8,328 nucleotides of DNA from Opitutaceae bacterium (GTDB lineage Bacteria; Verrucomicrobiota; Verrucomicrobiia; Opitutales; Opitutaceae). The notes under the pieces are model-generated. The model ran no database searches. It was not told the DNA's origin and saw nothing but the letters and a program-made list of their open reading frames with translations. Position numbers and translations under genes: made by a program. Positions 1 to 7,116 of this stretch are shown here, piece by piece. Position 1 is the first letter of the stretch. Each line of letters opens with the position of its first letter. The DNA is taken from assembly GCA_023269455.1 (NCBI GenBank), contig JAHFTG010000090.1:1-8328 (forward strand), read 5' to 3'.

Positions 1-2491
1 TCACCGCGTCGATGCGCTCATCGTAGAACTTCGCATCATCCACCGGCTGGCCGTAGAGCGCGTTCAAACCGGCGTGCATCGCCCGGGCCGCGTTGGTTTG
101 CAGCCCCATGCGGCGACCGGCCTTCAGGCGCACCTGGCAGCGCCGCAATTCTTCGGCGGTGACTTCACCGGCCTGGACGCGGGCGATCTCGGCATCGATC
201 TCCGCAAGCACGGCGTCGGCCGTGGCCGGAGCGGTCCCTGCGTAAAAAGTAAACATGCCTGCGTCGATGCCCGTCACGCGGCTGGAGCGCACGAAATACG
301 CCAGCCCTTTCTCCTCGCGCACGCGCTCGAAGAGTCGCGACGACATACCGCTGAACAACTCATCGGCCACTTCGCCCGTGTAGAAATCCGCGCTCAACAG
401 CCCCGGTCCCGGGAACGACTGGAACACGACGGCCTGCTCGCGCGGCTGGTGTTCGACAAAATTGCCGACCTCGGCAGGCGAGGAAAACACTGCGGTGCGC
501 ACGGGTGACTTGCCCTTGGGCAGACGCGCCAGAAATGCCTTCAGCTTCGGGAGCAGGCTGCGCGGCTCAAAATCACCCGTGACGACCAGCACGGCGTTGC
601 CCGCCACGCCGAGGCGTTTCCACAACGCGGCGAGGTCGGCGGGTTGCAACGTGTTCAGTCCTTCGATCGTGCCTTGCACATCGATCGCGAGCGGATGAGC
701 CCCGAAGAACTTTCGGCGCACGAGCTTGCGCCCCACTGTGACGACATCGTCGGCGTCTTGTTGCAACGCCGCGATCTGGGCTTCGCGCTCGATGGTGAAA
801 CTCGACTTGTTAAAAGCGGGCGCAAGCACGGCGTCCCCCAGCAATGCGAGCGCGCGGTCCGCGTCGCCCGGCAACACCTCGACGGCGAGCCCGAAGCTGT
901 TGTTGCCCGAAAACGGATAGAATGATCCGCCCACTTCCTCAATGCTCTGCGCCACGGCGGCGGCGGTGCGCTTTTTCGTGTCGCGCGTGAGCAGCGTGGC
1001 CAGCAGGGACGTGGCTCCGCGTTGAGTGGATGGCTCGTGCAGCGGGCCGCCCTCGAGCAGCAGGCGAATGTGGAGATTCGGCAGGCGCGGGTCGGGCTGC
1101 AGAAGAAGCCGCGCGCCATTCGGGAGCGTGTGAAGCGCGAAGGCGTTGACGGAGGCTTCCGCTTTCGAGGTGGTCTTCGCGGAGACCGGAGCGAGCTTCG
1201 GATTGAGCGAAATCTCGGTGAGGCGCGCGGGCACGAGATACGTTTTCAGCACGCGGCACAGGCTGGCGCTCGTCACGCGGGCGAGCTGCTGGAAATAGGT
1301 TTTGCTGAAATCGAGATCGCCCACGACGACCTCGGCGATGCCGAGACGCGAGGCCTGGCCGGACATGGTCTTGCGGGTGTTGATCTCGCCGACGACGACT
1401 TGGCGCAGGGCCTTGCGGAGTTGCGCAGGCGTAAACCCGCGTGCAGCCACGCGGGCGAGTTCGCGGTGAATCTCGGCGACGGCCGCCTCCCGCTTGGCAG
1501 GCTCGCTGGTGAAGGAAACGTAGAAGAGGCCCGCGCTGCCGGGATTCCAGCAACTCGCATCGATGGAGTGGACGAGACGTTTTTTTTCGCGGAGCGCCTG
1601 CCAGAGCACCGAACTGTCGCCATTGCCGAGGAGCGTGCCGAGCAGGTCGAGCGCAGGCGCGTCGGCATGAGTCAGACCGGGAATCTGCCAGGCGAGACCG
1701 GCGCGGGTGAGTTCGACATCCTCGTGGCGATGAAGAACGCGCGGCGCGAGTTGCACGGGTTCATCCGGCACGAGCACGGGGGCGAGGCGGGCACGCGGGG
1801 CGGAGCCAAAATGTTGCTCGACGAGCGCGCGCACGGCGTCGATCTCCACATTGCCCGCGACCACGACCACGAGATTGTTGGGCACGTAACGCGCCTGATA
1901 ATAGGCGACCAAGTCTTCGCGGGTCACTCCCGAGAAGACGTCCCGATAACCGATGACCGGATGCCGGTAGGGATGCTGCCGGAAAGCCGTGTCGAACAGC
2001 GTCTCGCCCAGGCGATGATCAGGATCGTCCTGCCCCATCGCGATCTCGCGCAAGATCACGTCCTTCTCCCTCGCCACCTCGTCGGCCGGCAGCGTGGAGT
2101 GCAGCACCGCATCGGCGAGGATATCGACCGCCACGCCCACGTGTTCGGACGGCAGATCGATGTAGTAAACGGTGCGGTCAAAGGTGGTGTAGGCGTTGAT
2201 GTTGCCGCCGTGGGCCTGGACCGTAGTGGAAATCTCGCGACCGGCACGACGGGTCGTGCCCTTGAAAAGCATGTGTTCCAGATAGTGCGAAAGCCCGGCC
2301 CCGAGCAGCGAACCTTCATGGATGCTCCCCGTCTTGACCCACACCTGCACGGACGCCACGGGCGCCGACGCATCGCGCTGCACGAGCAGGACGAGGCCGT
2401 TGGCGAGCACCACGCGCTCCGGCGACTGGCGCCAAAAAGATTCCAGAAGTCGCAGGTCGGAAGCGGCGGACGAAACGGCGGATTTAGGCAT
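1..2491 (-). CDS. Two-domain M16 (pitrilysin/insulinase-like) zinc metallopeptidase, C-terminus cut by window edge
   Basis: Reading the minus strand from the ATG at 2491 gives an open frame of 830 residues that reaches the window edge without a stop. The first M16 domain (about residues 26-440) carries the inverted zinc motif in HYLEHMLFKGT, with H69, E72 and H73. E149 lies 76 residues after H73, the usual place for the third zinc ligand. A second M16 unit starts near residue 451 (LPNGARLLL). Its HxxEH site is lost (R491-GATSLL), but it keeps the substrate-binding Arg/Tyr pair, R719 in SSRLFERVREEKGLAYF and Y732. In domain 1 the equivalent positions are V295 and H308. The protein therefore looks like a single-chain clamshell protease with one catalytic and one binding half, acting on short or unfolded peptides. 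I see no signal peptide, so a cytosolic location is inferred. The frame stays open upstream of 2491 but has no ATG or GTG back to the neighbour's stop. Only a few dozen residues are probably missing. Confidence 0.93.
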   Translation of the reverse strand, partial: MPKSAVSSAASDLRLLESFWRQSPERVVLANGLVLLVQRDASAPVASVQVWVKTGSIHEGSLLGAGLSHYLEHMLFKGTTRRAGREISTTVQAHGGNINAYTTFDRTVYYIDLPSEHVGVAVDILADAVLHSTLPADEVAREKDVILREIAMGQDDPDHRLGETLFDTAFRQHPYRHPVIGYRDVFSGVTREDLVAYYQARYVPNNLVVVVAGNVEIDAVRALVEQHFGSAPRARLAPVLVPDEPVQLAPRVLHRHEDVELTRAGLAWQIPGLTHADAPALDLLGTLLGNGDSSVLWQALREKKRLVHSIDASCWNPGSAGLFYVSFTSEPAKREAAVAEIHRELARVAARGFTPAQLRKALRQVVVGEINTRKTMSGQASRLGIAEVVVGDLDFSKTYFQQLARVTSASLCRVLKTYLVPARLTEISLNPKLAPVSAKTTSKAEASVNAFALHTLPNGARLLLQPDPRLPNLHIRLLLEGGPLHEPSTQRGATSLLATLLTRDTKKRTAAAVAQSIEEVGGSFYPFSGNNSFGLAVEVLPGDADRALALLGDAVLAPAFNKSSFTIEREAQIAALQQDADDVVTVGRKLVRRKFFGAHPLAIDVQGTIEGLNTLQPADLAALWKRLGVAGNAVLVVTGDFEPRSLLPKLKAFLARLPKGKSPVRTAVFSSPAEVGNFVEHQPREQAVVFQSFPGPGLLSADFYTGEVADELFSGMSSRLFERVREEKGLAYFVRSSRVTGIDAGMFTFYAGTAPATADAVLAEIDAEIARVQAGEVTAEELRRCQVRLKAGRRMGLQTNAARAMHAGLNALYGQPVDDAKFYDERIDAV

Positions 2492-2567
2492 GAAGTAAAC
2501 GATAGTCAGCTGGCACCGGACGGAACCGCAAGCGGCGATCCCGGCACCGGCGGGCGCACCCCGGAGT

Positions 2568-3008
2568 TCACCGCGAATCGATCCGAGCGGTTTGCGGGAA
2601 CCCTGGTTTGCGGGGATTCTGCGGCAAAAACGGTTTCACAAACGCTTCCTCAAACGTGTAAACTTCCGTGAAGTCCTCGCGTTTGTCCTGATCGGTTTTG
2701 CTGAAAACATTATATTCGATCAGGTTGAAAACCATGTCGCCGAAGTCGCTGCAACGACGCACGCCCCACGAGCCAAGCACGGTCATCGTCAAGGGGCCAA
2801 ACTGGTCCAGCGCATAGGCCCGCAGACCCATGAGCAGCTCCGCTCCGCTGATATGCAAAGAACTCTTGGCGCGCTCGGTGTCCTTCTTTTTGAGCTCCTT
2901 GACGGCGTGATCGAGCCCTTCGCGCAGGAACGAATACGCCTTACGGTCGTAACGCGGGTCTTCTTTGCAAATGAGGCCGATAATCTCGTTGAAATCCAAG
3001 TCCTGCAT
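2568..3008 (-). CDS. Minf_1886 family protein (Verrucomicrobia/Planctomycetes-restricted, function unknown)
   Basis: This 146-residue protein fits the short Minf_1886 / Verruc_Plancto-restricted family. It opens with MQDLDFNEIIGLICKEDPRYDRKAY. It continues with the family's conserved blocks ISGAELLMGLRAYALDQFGP (residues 53-72) and GSWGVRRCSDFGDMVFNLIE (79-98), then DKREDF (108-113). It is soluble, charged and predicted helical, with no signal peptide or membrane segment. The last 20 or so residues are Pro/Arg-rich and probably disordered. I chose the ATG at 3008 because family homology begins there; an in-frame ATG at 3092 would add 28 unlike residues and use up the promoter region. No clear Shine-Dalgarno precedes it. 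The M16 peptidase follows on the same strand after 76 bp and may be co-transcribed. The role of the family is not known to me and I infer none. Confidence 0.88.
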   Translation of the reverse strand: MQDLDFNEIIGLICKEDPRYDRKAYSFLREGLDHAVKELKKKDTERAKSSLHISGAELLMGLRAYALDQFGPLTMTVLGSWGVRRCSDFGDMVFNLIEYNVFSKTDQDKREDFTEVYTFEEAFVKPFLPQNPRKPGFPQTARIDSR

Positions 3009-3090
3009 GGAGAGTAGAGGGAAATGTGCAGACCGCTCGCCCAGGTGCAACCCGCAAGCTTCACCCCAATAAATTGAGCCTAGAACCACC

Positions 3091-3131
3091 AATATGTAAA
3101 AATAACGTAAAGCATATTGCTGTTTTTACAT
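3091..3131. promoter_or_regulatory. AT-rich divergent control region with a 9-bp perfect inverted repeat, candidate operator
   Basis: Between the divergent Minf_1886 and Fur-like genes, ATGTAAAAA (3094-3102) is matched by TTTTTACAT (3123-3131) across a 20-nt spacer. A second, overlapping inverted pair is AATATG (3091-3096) and CATATT (3113-3118). Each 9-bp arm contains TTTACA reading outwards, which resembles a -35 element for the gene on that side. On the plus strand a weak -10 candidate GACAAT lies at 3150-3155, 19 bp from the right-hand TTTACA. No convincing -10 is seen leftwards. The patch is strikingly AT-rich against GC-rich neighbours. Binding by the adjacent Fur-like repressor is inferred; the sequence is not a canonical Fur, Zur or PerR box. 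Confidence 0.45.
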
Positions 3132-3191
3132 TTCCTCTTTCAATTCTGTGACAATTAGGTGAACTGAGGGTTACCACTACTCGTTAACATC

Positions 3192-3713
3192 ATGATCGCA
3201 TCCACTCAAACAAATCATCCGCTGGCCGATTCCACCACCACGGCAGCTTCCTTGGATCAATCGCTGGATCAAGCTTGCGCCCGTTTGAAGGCCGCCGGAC
3301 TCCGCATCACGCAGCCGCGCATCGCCATTCTCACCGCCCTTTTCGGTCAGTCCCAGCCCATCACGATCGAGCAAATTCACGAAAAGCTGAACAGCCGCTC
3401 GTGCGATCTCGTCACCGTTTATCGCTGCCTGGCCGCCTTTGAGGAACTCGGCCTCGTGCGCCGCTCCTATTTCCACAACGGCACCAGCCTGTATCAGATC
3501 CAGATGGGCACGGAGCTCGTTTACCATGTCGTCAGCAAGAACGACAACACCGTGACGGCCCTCTCTCCCGAGCTGACCGTCGAACTGCGCGCCGTCATCC
3601 AAAAAATCGAGGACTCGCTCAAGGCCGCCGGTTATACCGACATTTCCCACATGGCCGAATTCTTTGCCTCCGCTCCCAGCGCTGTCCGCCAAGGCGTCGC
3701 CGCCAAGGTCTGA
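3192..3713 (+). CDS. Fur-family transcriptional regulator with degenerate metal-binding sites
   Basis: The 173-residue protein has the Fur layout. After an N-terminal extension of about 20 residues comes a winged-helix DNA-binding domain (about 21-95), with LRITQPRIAIL at 37-47 and the recognition region DLVTVYRCLAAFEELGLVRR at 72-91. It is followed by YFHNGTSLYQ and a dimerisation domain ending in the H153-MAEFF segment. The dimerisation domain departs from normal: where Fur proteins have the histidine cluster followed by CxxC, this one reads ELVYHVVSKNDNTV. Only H112 and H153 remain of the usual ligands, and the structural-zinc cysteines are replaced by S115 and D118. The family senses Fe, Zn, Mn, Ni, peroxide or haem; which signal, if any, acts here cannot be read from the sequence. 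The ATG at 3192 has no clear Shine-Dalgarno. It is divergent from the Minf_1886/M16 pair and shares the 3091-3131 control region, so autoregulation and control of those genes are plausible. Confidence 0.9.
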   Translation: MIASTQTNHPLADSTTTAASLDQSLDQACARLKAAGLRITQPRIAILTALFGQSQPITIEQIHEKLNSRSCDLVTVYRCLAAFEELGLVRRSYFHNGTSLYQIQMGTELVYHVVSKNDNTVTALSPELTVELRAVIQKIEDSLKAAGYTDISHMAEFFASAPSAVRQGVAAKV

Positions 3714-3735
3714 CCCGTTGCTTATTTTAAAAATC

Positions 3736-3763
3736 AAAGCCGCAGCTTAACCGCTGCGGCTTT
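3736..3763. terminator. Rho-independent terminator, probably bidirectional, between the convergent fur-like and gatB genes
   Basis: A perfect 11-bp stem, AAAGCCGCAGC (3736-3746) and GCTGCGGCTTT (3753-3763), closes a 6-nt loop. It lies 22 bp after the regulator's stop and on the plus strand runs into a T tract to 3765. Read on the minus strand, the same stem is followed by TTTGATTTTT, so it can also end the gatCAB transcript, whose last codon is at 3805. Confidence 0.9.
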
Positions 3764-3804
3764 TTCATGGTCGCAAATCAAATCTGGCTCAGCCCGACGG
3801 GAAT

Positions 3805-5262
3805 TTACGAGATAGCCAGGAGCCTGCGGAGGGTTTCGTCCACGAGCTTGGGGTTGGCCTTGCCCTTCGACGCTTTCATGATCGGGCCCTTGAGGCCGTT
3901 GATCGCGGATTCTTTGCCAGCTTTGAACTCGGCGACGGACTTGGCGTTGGCAGCGATGGCTTCGCGGCACCAGCCTTCGAGTTCGGCGGTATCGGTCGGC
4001 GCGGCGGCGAGGCCTTTCTTTGCCACGATGGCAGCGGGCGATTCGCCCGTGGCAGCCATATCGATGAAGACTTCCTTGGCGGTGTTGTTGAGCAACGTGC
4101 CAGCGTCGATGAGTTTAACGAGTTCGGCGATGTGGGCAGGGCGGATTTTGGAAGCGGCGAGGTCGAGCTTGGCGGCACCGAGTTCGCGCTGGAGATCGTT
4201 AACGATCCAGTTGCCCACGGCCTGGGCTTTGCCGGGACCGGCAAGTTTCGCAGCTTCTTCAAAATAGTCGGCCAACGCACGATCCCATACGAGGACGGAC
4301 GTAAGCGTATAGGGTAGTTGGTAATCGTTTTGGAAGCGGGTCTGCTTCGCGAAGGGCAGCTCGGGACATTCGGCCTGGATGCCGGCCTTCCACGCAGCAT
4401 CCACCTTGACGGGCATGAGATCGGGATCGGGGAAATAACGGTAGTCGTGCGCCATTTCCTTCGAGCGAAGCGACTGGGAGACGCCGGCTTCGCCGTCGTA
4501 GTCGCGCGTTTCTTGCACGATAGTGCCGCCAGCCTGGGTCACGGCGAGCTGGCGCTGGATTTCGTGGGCGATGCCGTCGCGCACGTAGGAGATCGAGTTG
4601 AGATTTTTCAACTCAACCTTGGTCCCGAGCTTGGTCTCGCCGACGGGGCGGATGGAGATGTTGGCGTCGCAACGGAGCTGGCCTTTCTCCATGTCGCAGT
4701 CGGAGATGCCGCCGTAGATCATGGTCGCGCGGAGCGACGTGAGATAGGCGTAGGCTTCCTCGGCGGATTTAATGACCGGCTCGGAAACGATCTCCATGAG
4801 CGGCGTGCCCGCGCGGTTATAGTCCACGAGCGAATCGAAGGCCTCGTGGTTGAGCTTGCCCACATCTTCTTCGAGGTGAATGCGGGTGAGCGCGATGGAT
4901 TTGTGTTCGCCCTGAATGTTGCGGGCGGCGCCGGGAAGTTCGATTTCGACGGAGCCGTTGAGGCAGATCGGCTGGTCGAACTGGGAGATTTGGTAGTTTT
5001 TCGTCGAGTCGGGGTAGAAGTAGTTTTTGCGGTCCCACTTGCAGACGGGCGCAATATCGCAGCCGAGAAGGAGGCCGGCCTTGATGATGGCGTCGAGCGC
5101 GGCCTTGTTCATCACGGGGAGAACGCCGGGGAGCGCGAGGACGACGGGATCGGTGAGCGTGTTCGCGGGATGCCCGTAGCCGGCGGCCACGCGGGTGAAC
5201 ATCTTGGACTTGGTCTTGATCTGGACGTGAACCTCAAGACCGATGACGGCTTCGTATTTCAT
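3805..5262 (-). CDS. gatB: Aspartyl/glutamyl-tRNA(Asn/Gln) amidotransferase subunit B
   Basis: GatB is the tRNA-binding kinase subunit of the GatCAB amidotransferase. It activates the Glu or Asp carboxylate on misacylated tRNA with ATP and receives ammonia channelled from GatA. The 485-residue length is normal. Diagnostic blocks are GLEVHVQIKTKSKMF at 8-22 (E10 and H12 in the metal/ammonia site), KWDRKNYFYPDSTKNYQISQ, then RIHLEEDVGK, NRAGTPLMEIVSEP, LRCDANIS, KVELKNLNS and DYRYFPDPDLMPV. The C-terminal third is the helical GatB/YqeY tail that contacts the tRNA elbow. The zinc-binding cysteines that some GatBs carry near residues 25-45 are absent here, as in several other functional GatBs. 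It is last in gatC-gatA-gatB, 91 bp after gatA. The ATG at 5262 gives a family-typical N-terminus; no Shine-Dalgarno is seen, and a long hairpin ends 7 nt upstream. Confidence 0.98.
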   Translation of the reverse strand: MKYEAVIGLEVHVQIKTKSKMFTRVAAGYGHPANTLTDPVVLALPGVLPVMNKAALDAIIKAGLLLGCDIAPVCKWDRKNYFYPDSTKNYQISQFDQPICLNGSVEIELPGAARNIQGEHKSIALTRIHLEEDVGKLNHEAFDSLVDYNRAGTPLMEIVSEPVIKSAEEAYAYLTSLRATMIYGGISDCDMEKGQLRCDANISIRPVGETKLGTKVELKNLNSISYVRDGIAHEIQRQLAVTQAGGTIVQETRDYDGEAGVSQSLRSKEMAHDYRYFPDPDLMPVKVDAAWKAGIQAECPELPFAKQTRFQNDYQLPYTLTSVLVWDRALADYFEEAAKLAGPGKAQAVGNWIVNDLQRELGAAKLDLAASKIRPAHIAELVKLIDAGTLLNNTAKEVFIDMAATGESPAAIVAKKGLAAAPTDTAELEGWCREAIAANAKSVAEFKAGKESAINGLKGPIMKASKGKANPKLVDETLRRLLAIS

Positions 5263-5263
5263 G

Positions 5264-5353
5264 AAGAAAAGTAGCGAGTAGTGAGTAGAAAACAGCAGAG
5301 AGGAGGATCGGAGGTTTGGTATGCTCGCTACTCACTACCCGCTACTCGTTACT
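5264..5353 (-). repeat. Heptamer-repeat intergenic element forming a 19-bp hairpin between gatA and gatB
   Basis: Nearly the whole gatA-gatB gap is repeat. At 5324-5351 four tandem 7-mers occur: CTCGCTA, CTCACTA, CCCGCTA and CTCGTTA. At 5270-5288 about two and a half copies run in the opposite orientation (AGTAGCGAGTAGTGAGTAG). The left arm 5270-5288 and right arm 5328-5346 are complementary at 18 of 19 positions. In the minus-strand mRNA the odd position becomes a G·U pair, so the stem is unbroken with a 39-nt loop. The array begins 2 nt after the gatA stop, and the stem ends 7 nt before the gatB ATG, followed by TTTTCTT. It may modulate gatB translation, stabilise or process the mRNA, or be a dispersed intergenic repeat copy. 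Confidence 0.75.
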
Positions 5354-6817
5354 TCACAGGTTTGGGGTTCGCTTGGCCCAGTCGTGGGCGGAATCGTAGG
5401 CATTGGCGATGGCGAGGAGGTCAGCCTCCTTGAACGGCTGACCGATCAGTTGCATCCCGATCGGTAATCCGCCCGACGAAAACCCACACGGCACGCTAAT
5501 ACCCGGGAGACCTGCCAGGTTCACGCCGATGGTATAAACATCGCACAGATACATCGCCAACGGGTCGGCCTTCGCGCCGCGCTTGAACGCGGGCGTGGGC
5601 GTCGTGGGCGTGATAATCGCGTCCACCTCGTTGTAGGCGTTGAGGAAGTCCTGGCGGATCAACGTGCGCACCTTCTGTGCGCGCAAGTAATACGCGTCGT
5701 AGTAACCACTGCTCAGCACGTAGGTGCCGAGAATGATGCGGCGCTTTACCTCGGGGCCGAAACCTTCGGCGCGGGATTTGAAGTAGAGATCGACGATGTC
5801 GTTGGCGTCGGCCGAGCGGTGGCCGTAGCGGATGCCGTCGTAGCGGCTCAGGTTGGACGAGCATTCCGCCGTCGCGATGATGTAGTAAACGCCCACGCCA
5901 TACTCGGTGTGCGGGAGCGACACGGGGCGAATCTCGCAGCCGAGCGATTTGTAGTAATCGATGGCCTTCTGCACGGCGGCGGCGACCTCGGGATCGAGTC
6001 CTTCGCCAAAATATTCCTTGGGGATACCGAGTTTCCACGGACCTTTCTTGGTCTTCAAGGCGGCGCGGTAATCGGGGATCTCGGTTTTGAACGAGGTCGA
6101 GTCGCGTTCGTCGTGGCCGACGATGGCCTGAAGCAGGATCGCGGCATCTTCCACCGTGCGGGTGAAAGGGCCGATCTGGTCGAGCGACGAGGCGAAGGCG
6201 ATCAGGCCGAAGCGCGAAACCAGTCCGTAGGTAGGCTTGAGGCCGACGACGTTACAGAGCGCGGCGGGCTGGCGGATGGAGCCGCCGGTATCGGAACCGA
6301 GCGTGGCGATGGCTTCGCCGGCCGCGAGCGCGGCGGCGCTGCCCCCCGAGGAACCGCCGGGGACGCAGTCTAGGTTGTAAGGATTGCGCGTGGTGTGAAA
6401 CGCGGAGTTCTCCGTGGAGGAGCCCATCGCGAATTCGTCGAGGTTCAGCCGTCCCCAGATGACCGCGCCGGCGTTTTTGAGCTTCTGCGTGACGGTCGCA
6501 TCGTAGGGCGAGACGAAGTTGGCGAGCATCTTGGACGATGCAGTGAGCGGCTGGCCGGTGACGGCGATAACGTCTTTGATGCCAATGGGAATACCATCGA
6601 GGGCACCGAGAGATTGGCCGGCGGCGCGACGAGCATCAGACGCAGCGGCTTGAGCGAGGGCGTCGGCGGTATCGTAAGAGTTGAACGCTTTGACGCGCTC
6701 ATCGACCGTCTGGGTACGAGCGATGACGGCCTGGGTAAGTTCGACCGAAGTGATCGTCTTCGCTTCAAGAAGCGCGGCGAGTTCGGAGATGGGTTTATTG
6801 AAGAGTTCGGAGGACAT
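5354..6817 (-). CDS. gatA: Aspartyl/glutamyl-tRNA(Asn/Gln) amidotransferase subunit A (glutaminase subunit)
   Basis: GatA is the amidase-signature subunit of GatCAB. It hydrolyses glutamine and supplies ammonia for amidating Glu-tRNA(Gln) and/or Asp-tRNA(Asn). From the ATG at 6817 the protein has 487 residues, the usual size. The Ser-cisSer-Lys triad is intact: K81 in GIPIGIKD, S156 in VPGGSSGGSAAA and S180 in GSDTGGSIRQPA, with the spacing seen in characterised GatAs (75 and 24 residues). Further family blocks are GRLNLDEFAMGSSTEN, VGLKPTYGLVSRFGL, and PGISVPCGFSSGGLPIGMQL near the C-terminus. An in-frame GTG at 6829 overlaps the gatC stop (GTGA) and would add four residues; the ATG, 8 nt after that stop, is preferred by codon and family length, though neither has a clear Shine-Dalgarno. 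Translational coupling to gatC is likely. I see no truncation or frameshift. Confidence 0.98.
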   Translation of the reverse strand: MSSELFNKPISELAALLEAKTITSVELTQAVIARTQTVDERVKAFNSYDTADALAQAAASDARRAAGQSLGALDGIPIGIKDVIAVTGQPLTASSKMLANFVSPYDATVTQKLKNAGAVIWGRLNLDEFAMGSSTENSAFHTTRNPYNLDCVPGGSSGGSAAALAAGEAIATLGSDTGGSIRQPAALCNVVGLKPTYGLVSRFGLIAFASSLDQIGPFTRTVEDAAILLQAIVGHDERDSTSFKTEIPDYRAALKTKKGPWKLGIPKEYFGEGLDPEVAAAVQKAIDYYKSLGCEIRPVSLPHTEYGVGVYYIIATAECSSNLSRYDGIRYGHRSADANDIVDLYFKSRAEGFGPEVKRRIILGTYVLSSGYYDAYYLRAQKVRTLIRQDFLNAYNEVDAIITPTTPTPAFKRGAKADPLAMYLCDVYTIGVNLAGLPGISVPCGFSSGGLPIGMQLIGQPFKEADLLAIANAYDSAHDWAKRTPNL

Positions 6818-6825
6818 GGCGTGGC

Positions 6826-7116
6826 TCACTCGACGACTTTGGGGACGACAATCATGTTGTCTCGCTTGGCGGGTGCGTTGCGGAGTGCGTCCTCGACGGA
6901 GAGACCGGATTGGGCGACATCTTCAGCCCAGACGTTGTAAACGGGAAACGCGTGCGCGGTCGGCTCGACTCCAGTGACATCGACTTGTTTGAGTTTCTCG
7001 ATGTTGGTCAGCACGTCGGCCAACTGGGCAGAGAACTTGGCTTTCTCTTCGGGCGTGAGCGCGATACGTGCGAGGTTCGCGATGCGGTCGATGTTGAGGT
7101 CTTCGGGGACGGACAT
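6826..7116 (-). CDS. gatC: Aspartyl/glutamyl-tRNA(Asn/Gln) amidotransferase subunit C
   Basis: GatC is the small clamp that wraps the GatA-GatB interface and stabilises the complex. The 96-residue product has the family pattern: IDRIANLARIALTPEEKAKF at 9-28, a helix with LADVLTNIEKLKQVDV, then VEPTAHAFP at 50-58, a short acidic linker (AEDVAQSG), and the C-terminal NAPAKRDNMIVVPKVVE that typifies GatC ends. The ATG at 7116 is chosen because family homology starts there. The sequence AGGAG ends only 2 nt before this ATG, so it is a Shine-Dalgarno candidate but unusually close. The frame stays open upstream to 7335, but using it would overlap the divergent DUF3127 gene. This is the first gene of gatC-gatA-gatB; the promoter should lie in the 108-bp gap to the right, where TTTAAT (minus strand, about 7130-7135) is a weak -10 candidate without a matching -35. 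Confidence 0.96.
   Translation of the reverse strand: MSVPEDLNIDRIANLARIALTPEEKAKFSAQLADVLTNIEKLKQVDVTGVEPTAHAFPVYNVWAEDVAQSGLSVEDALRNAPAKRDNMIVVPKVVE

Noticed and set aside
2492..2567. Two CCGGTGCC copies in the gap between the Minf_1886 and M16 genes as a possible regulatory repeat
   Set aside because: They are only 8 bp, in GC-rich sequence where such matches are common, and no symmetry or promoter element accompanies them.
1022..2671. A 549-codon open frame on the plus strand
   Set aside because: It lies antisense to the M16 gene, whose catalytic motifs read correctly on the minus strand. The translation is rich in Arg, Gly and His and shows no recognisable family, as expected of a GC-rich shadow frame.
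3009..3092. A 28-residue N-terminal extension of the Minf_1886 protein from the ATG at 3092
   Set aside because: The added residues do not look like the family, and the start would sit at the edge of the inverted-repeat control region. The ATG at 3008 fits the family N-terminus.
3192..3713. A 186-codon minus-strand frame (3177-3737) opposite the Fur-like gene
   Set aside because: The plus-strand frame has the full Fur winged-helix signature. The opposite frame runs through the terminator and matches nothing.
4318..5274. A 318-codon open frame on the plus strand
   Set aside because: It is antisense to gatB, which is fully conserved on the minus strand. The product has a shadow-like composition and no domain.
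5819..6373. A 184-codon plus-strand frame, with others at 6395-6940 and 74-508
   Set aside because: All are antisense to well-identified genes (gatA/gatC and M16) and have no independent evidence.
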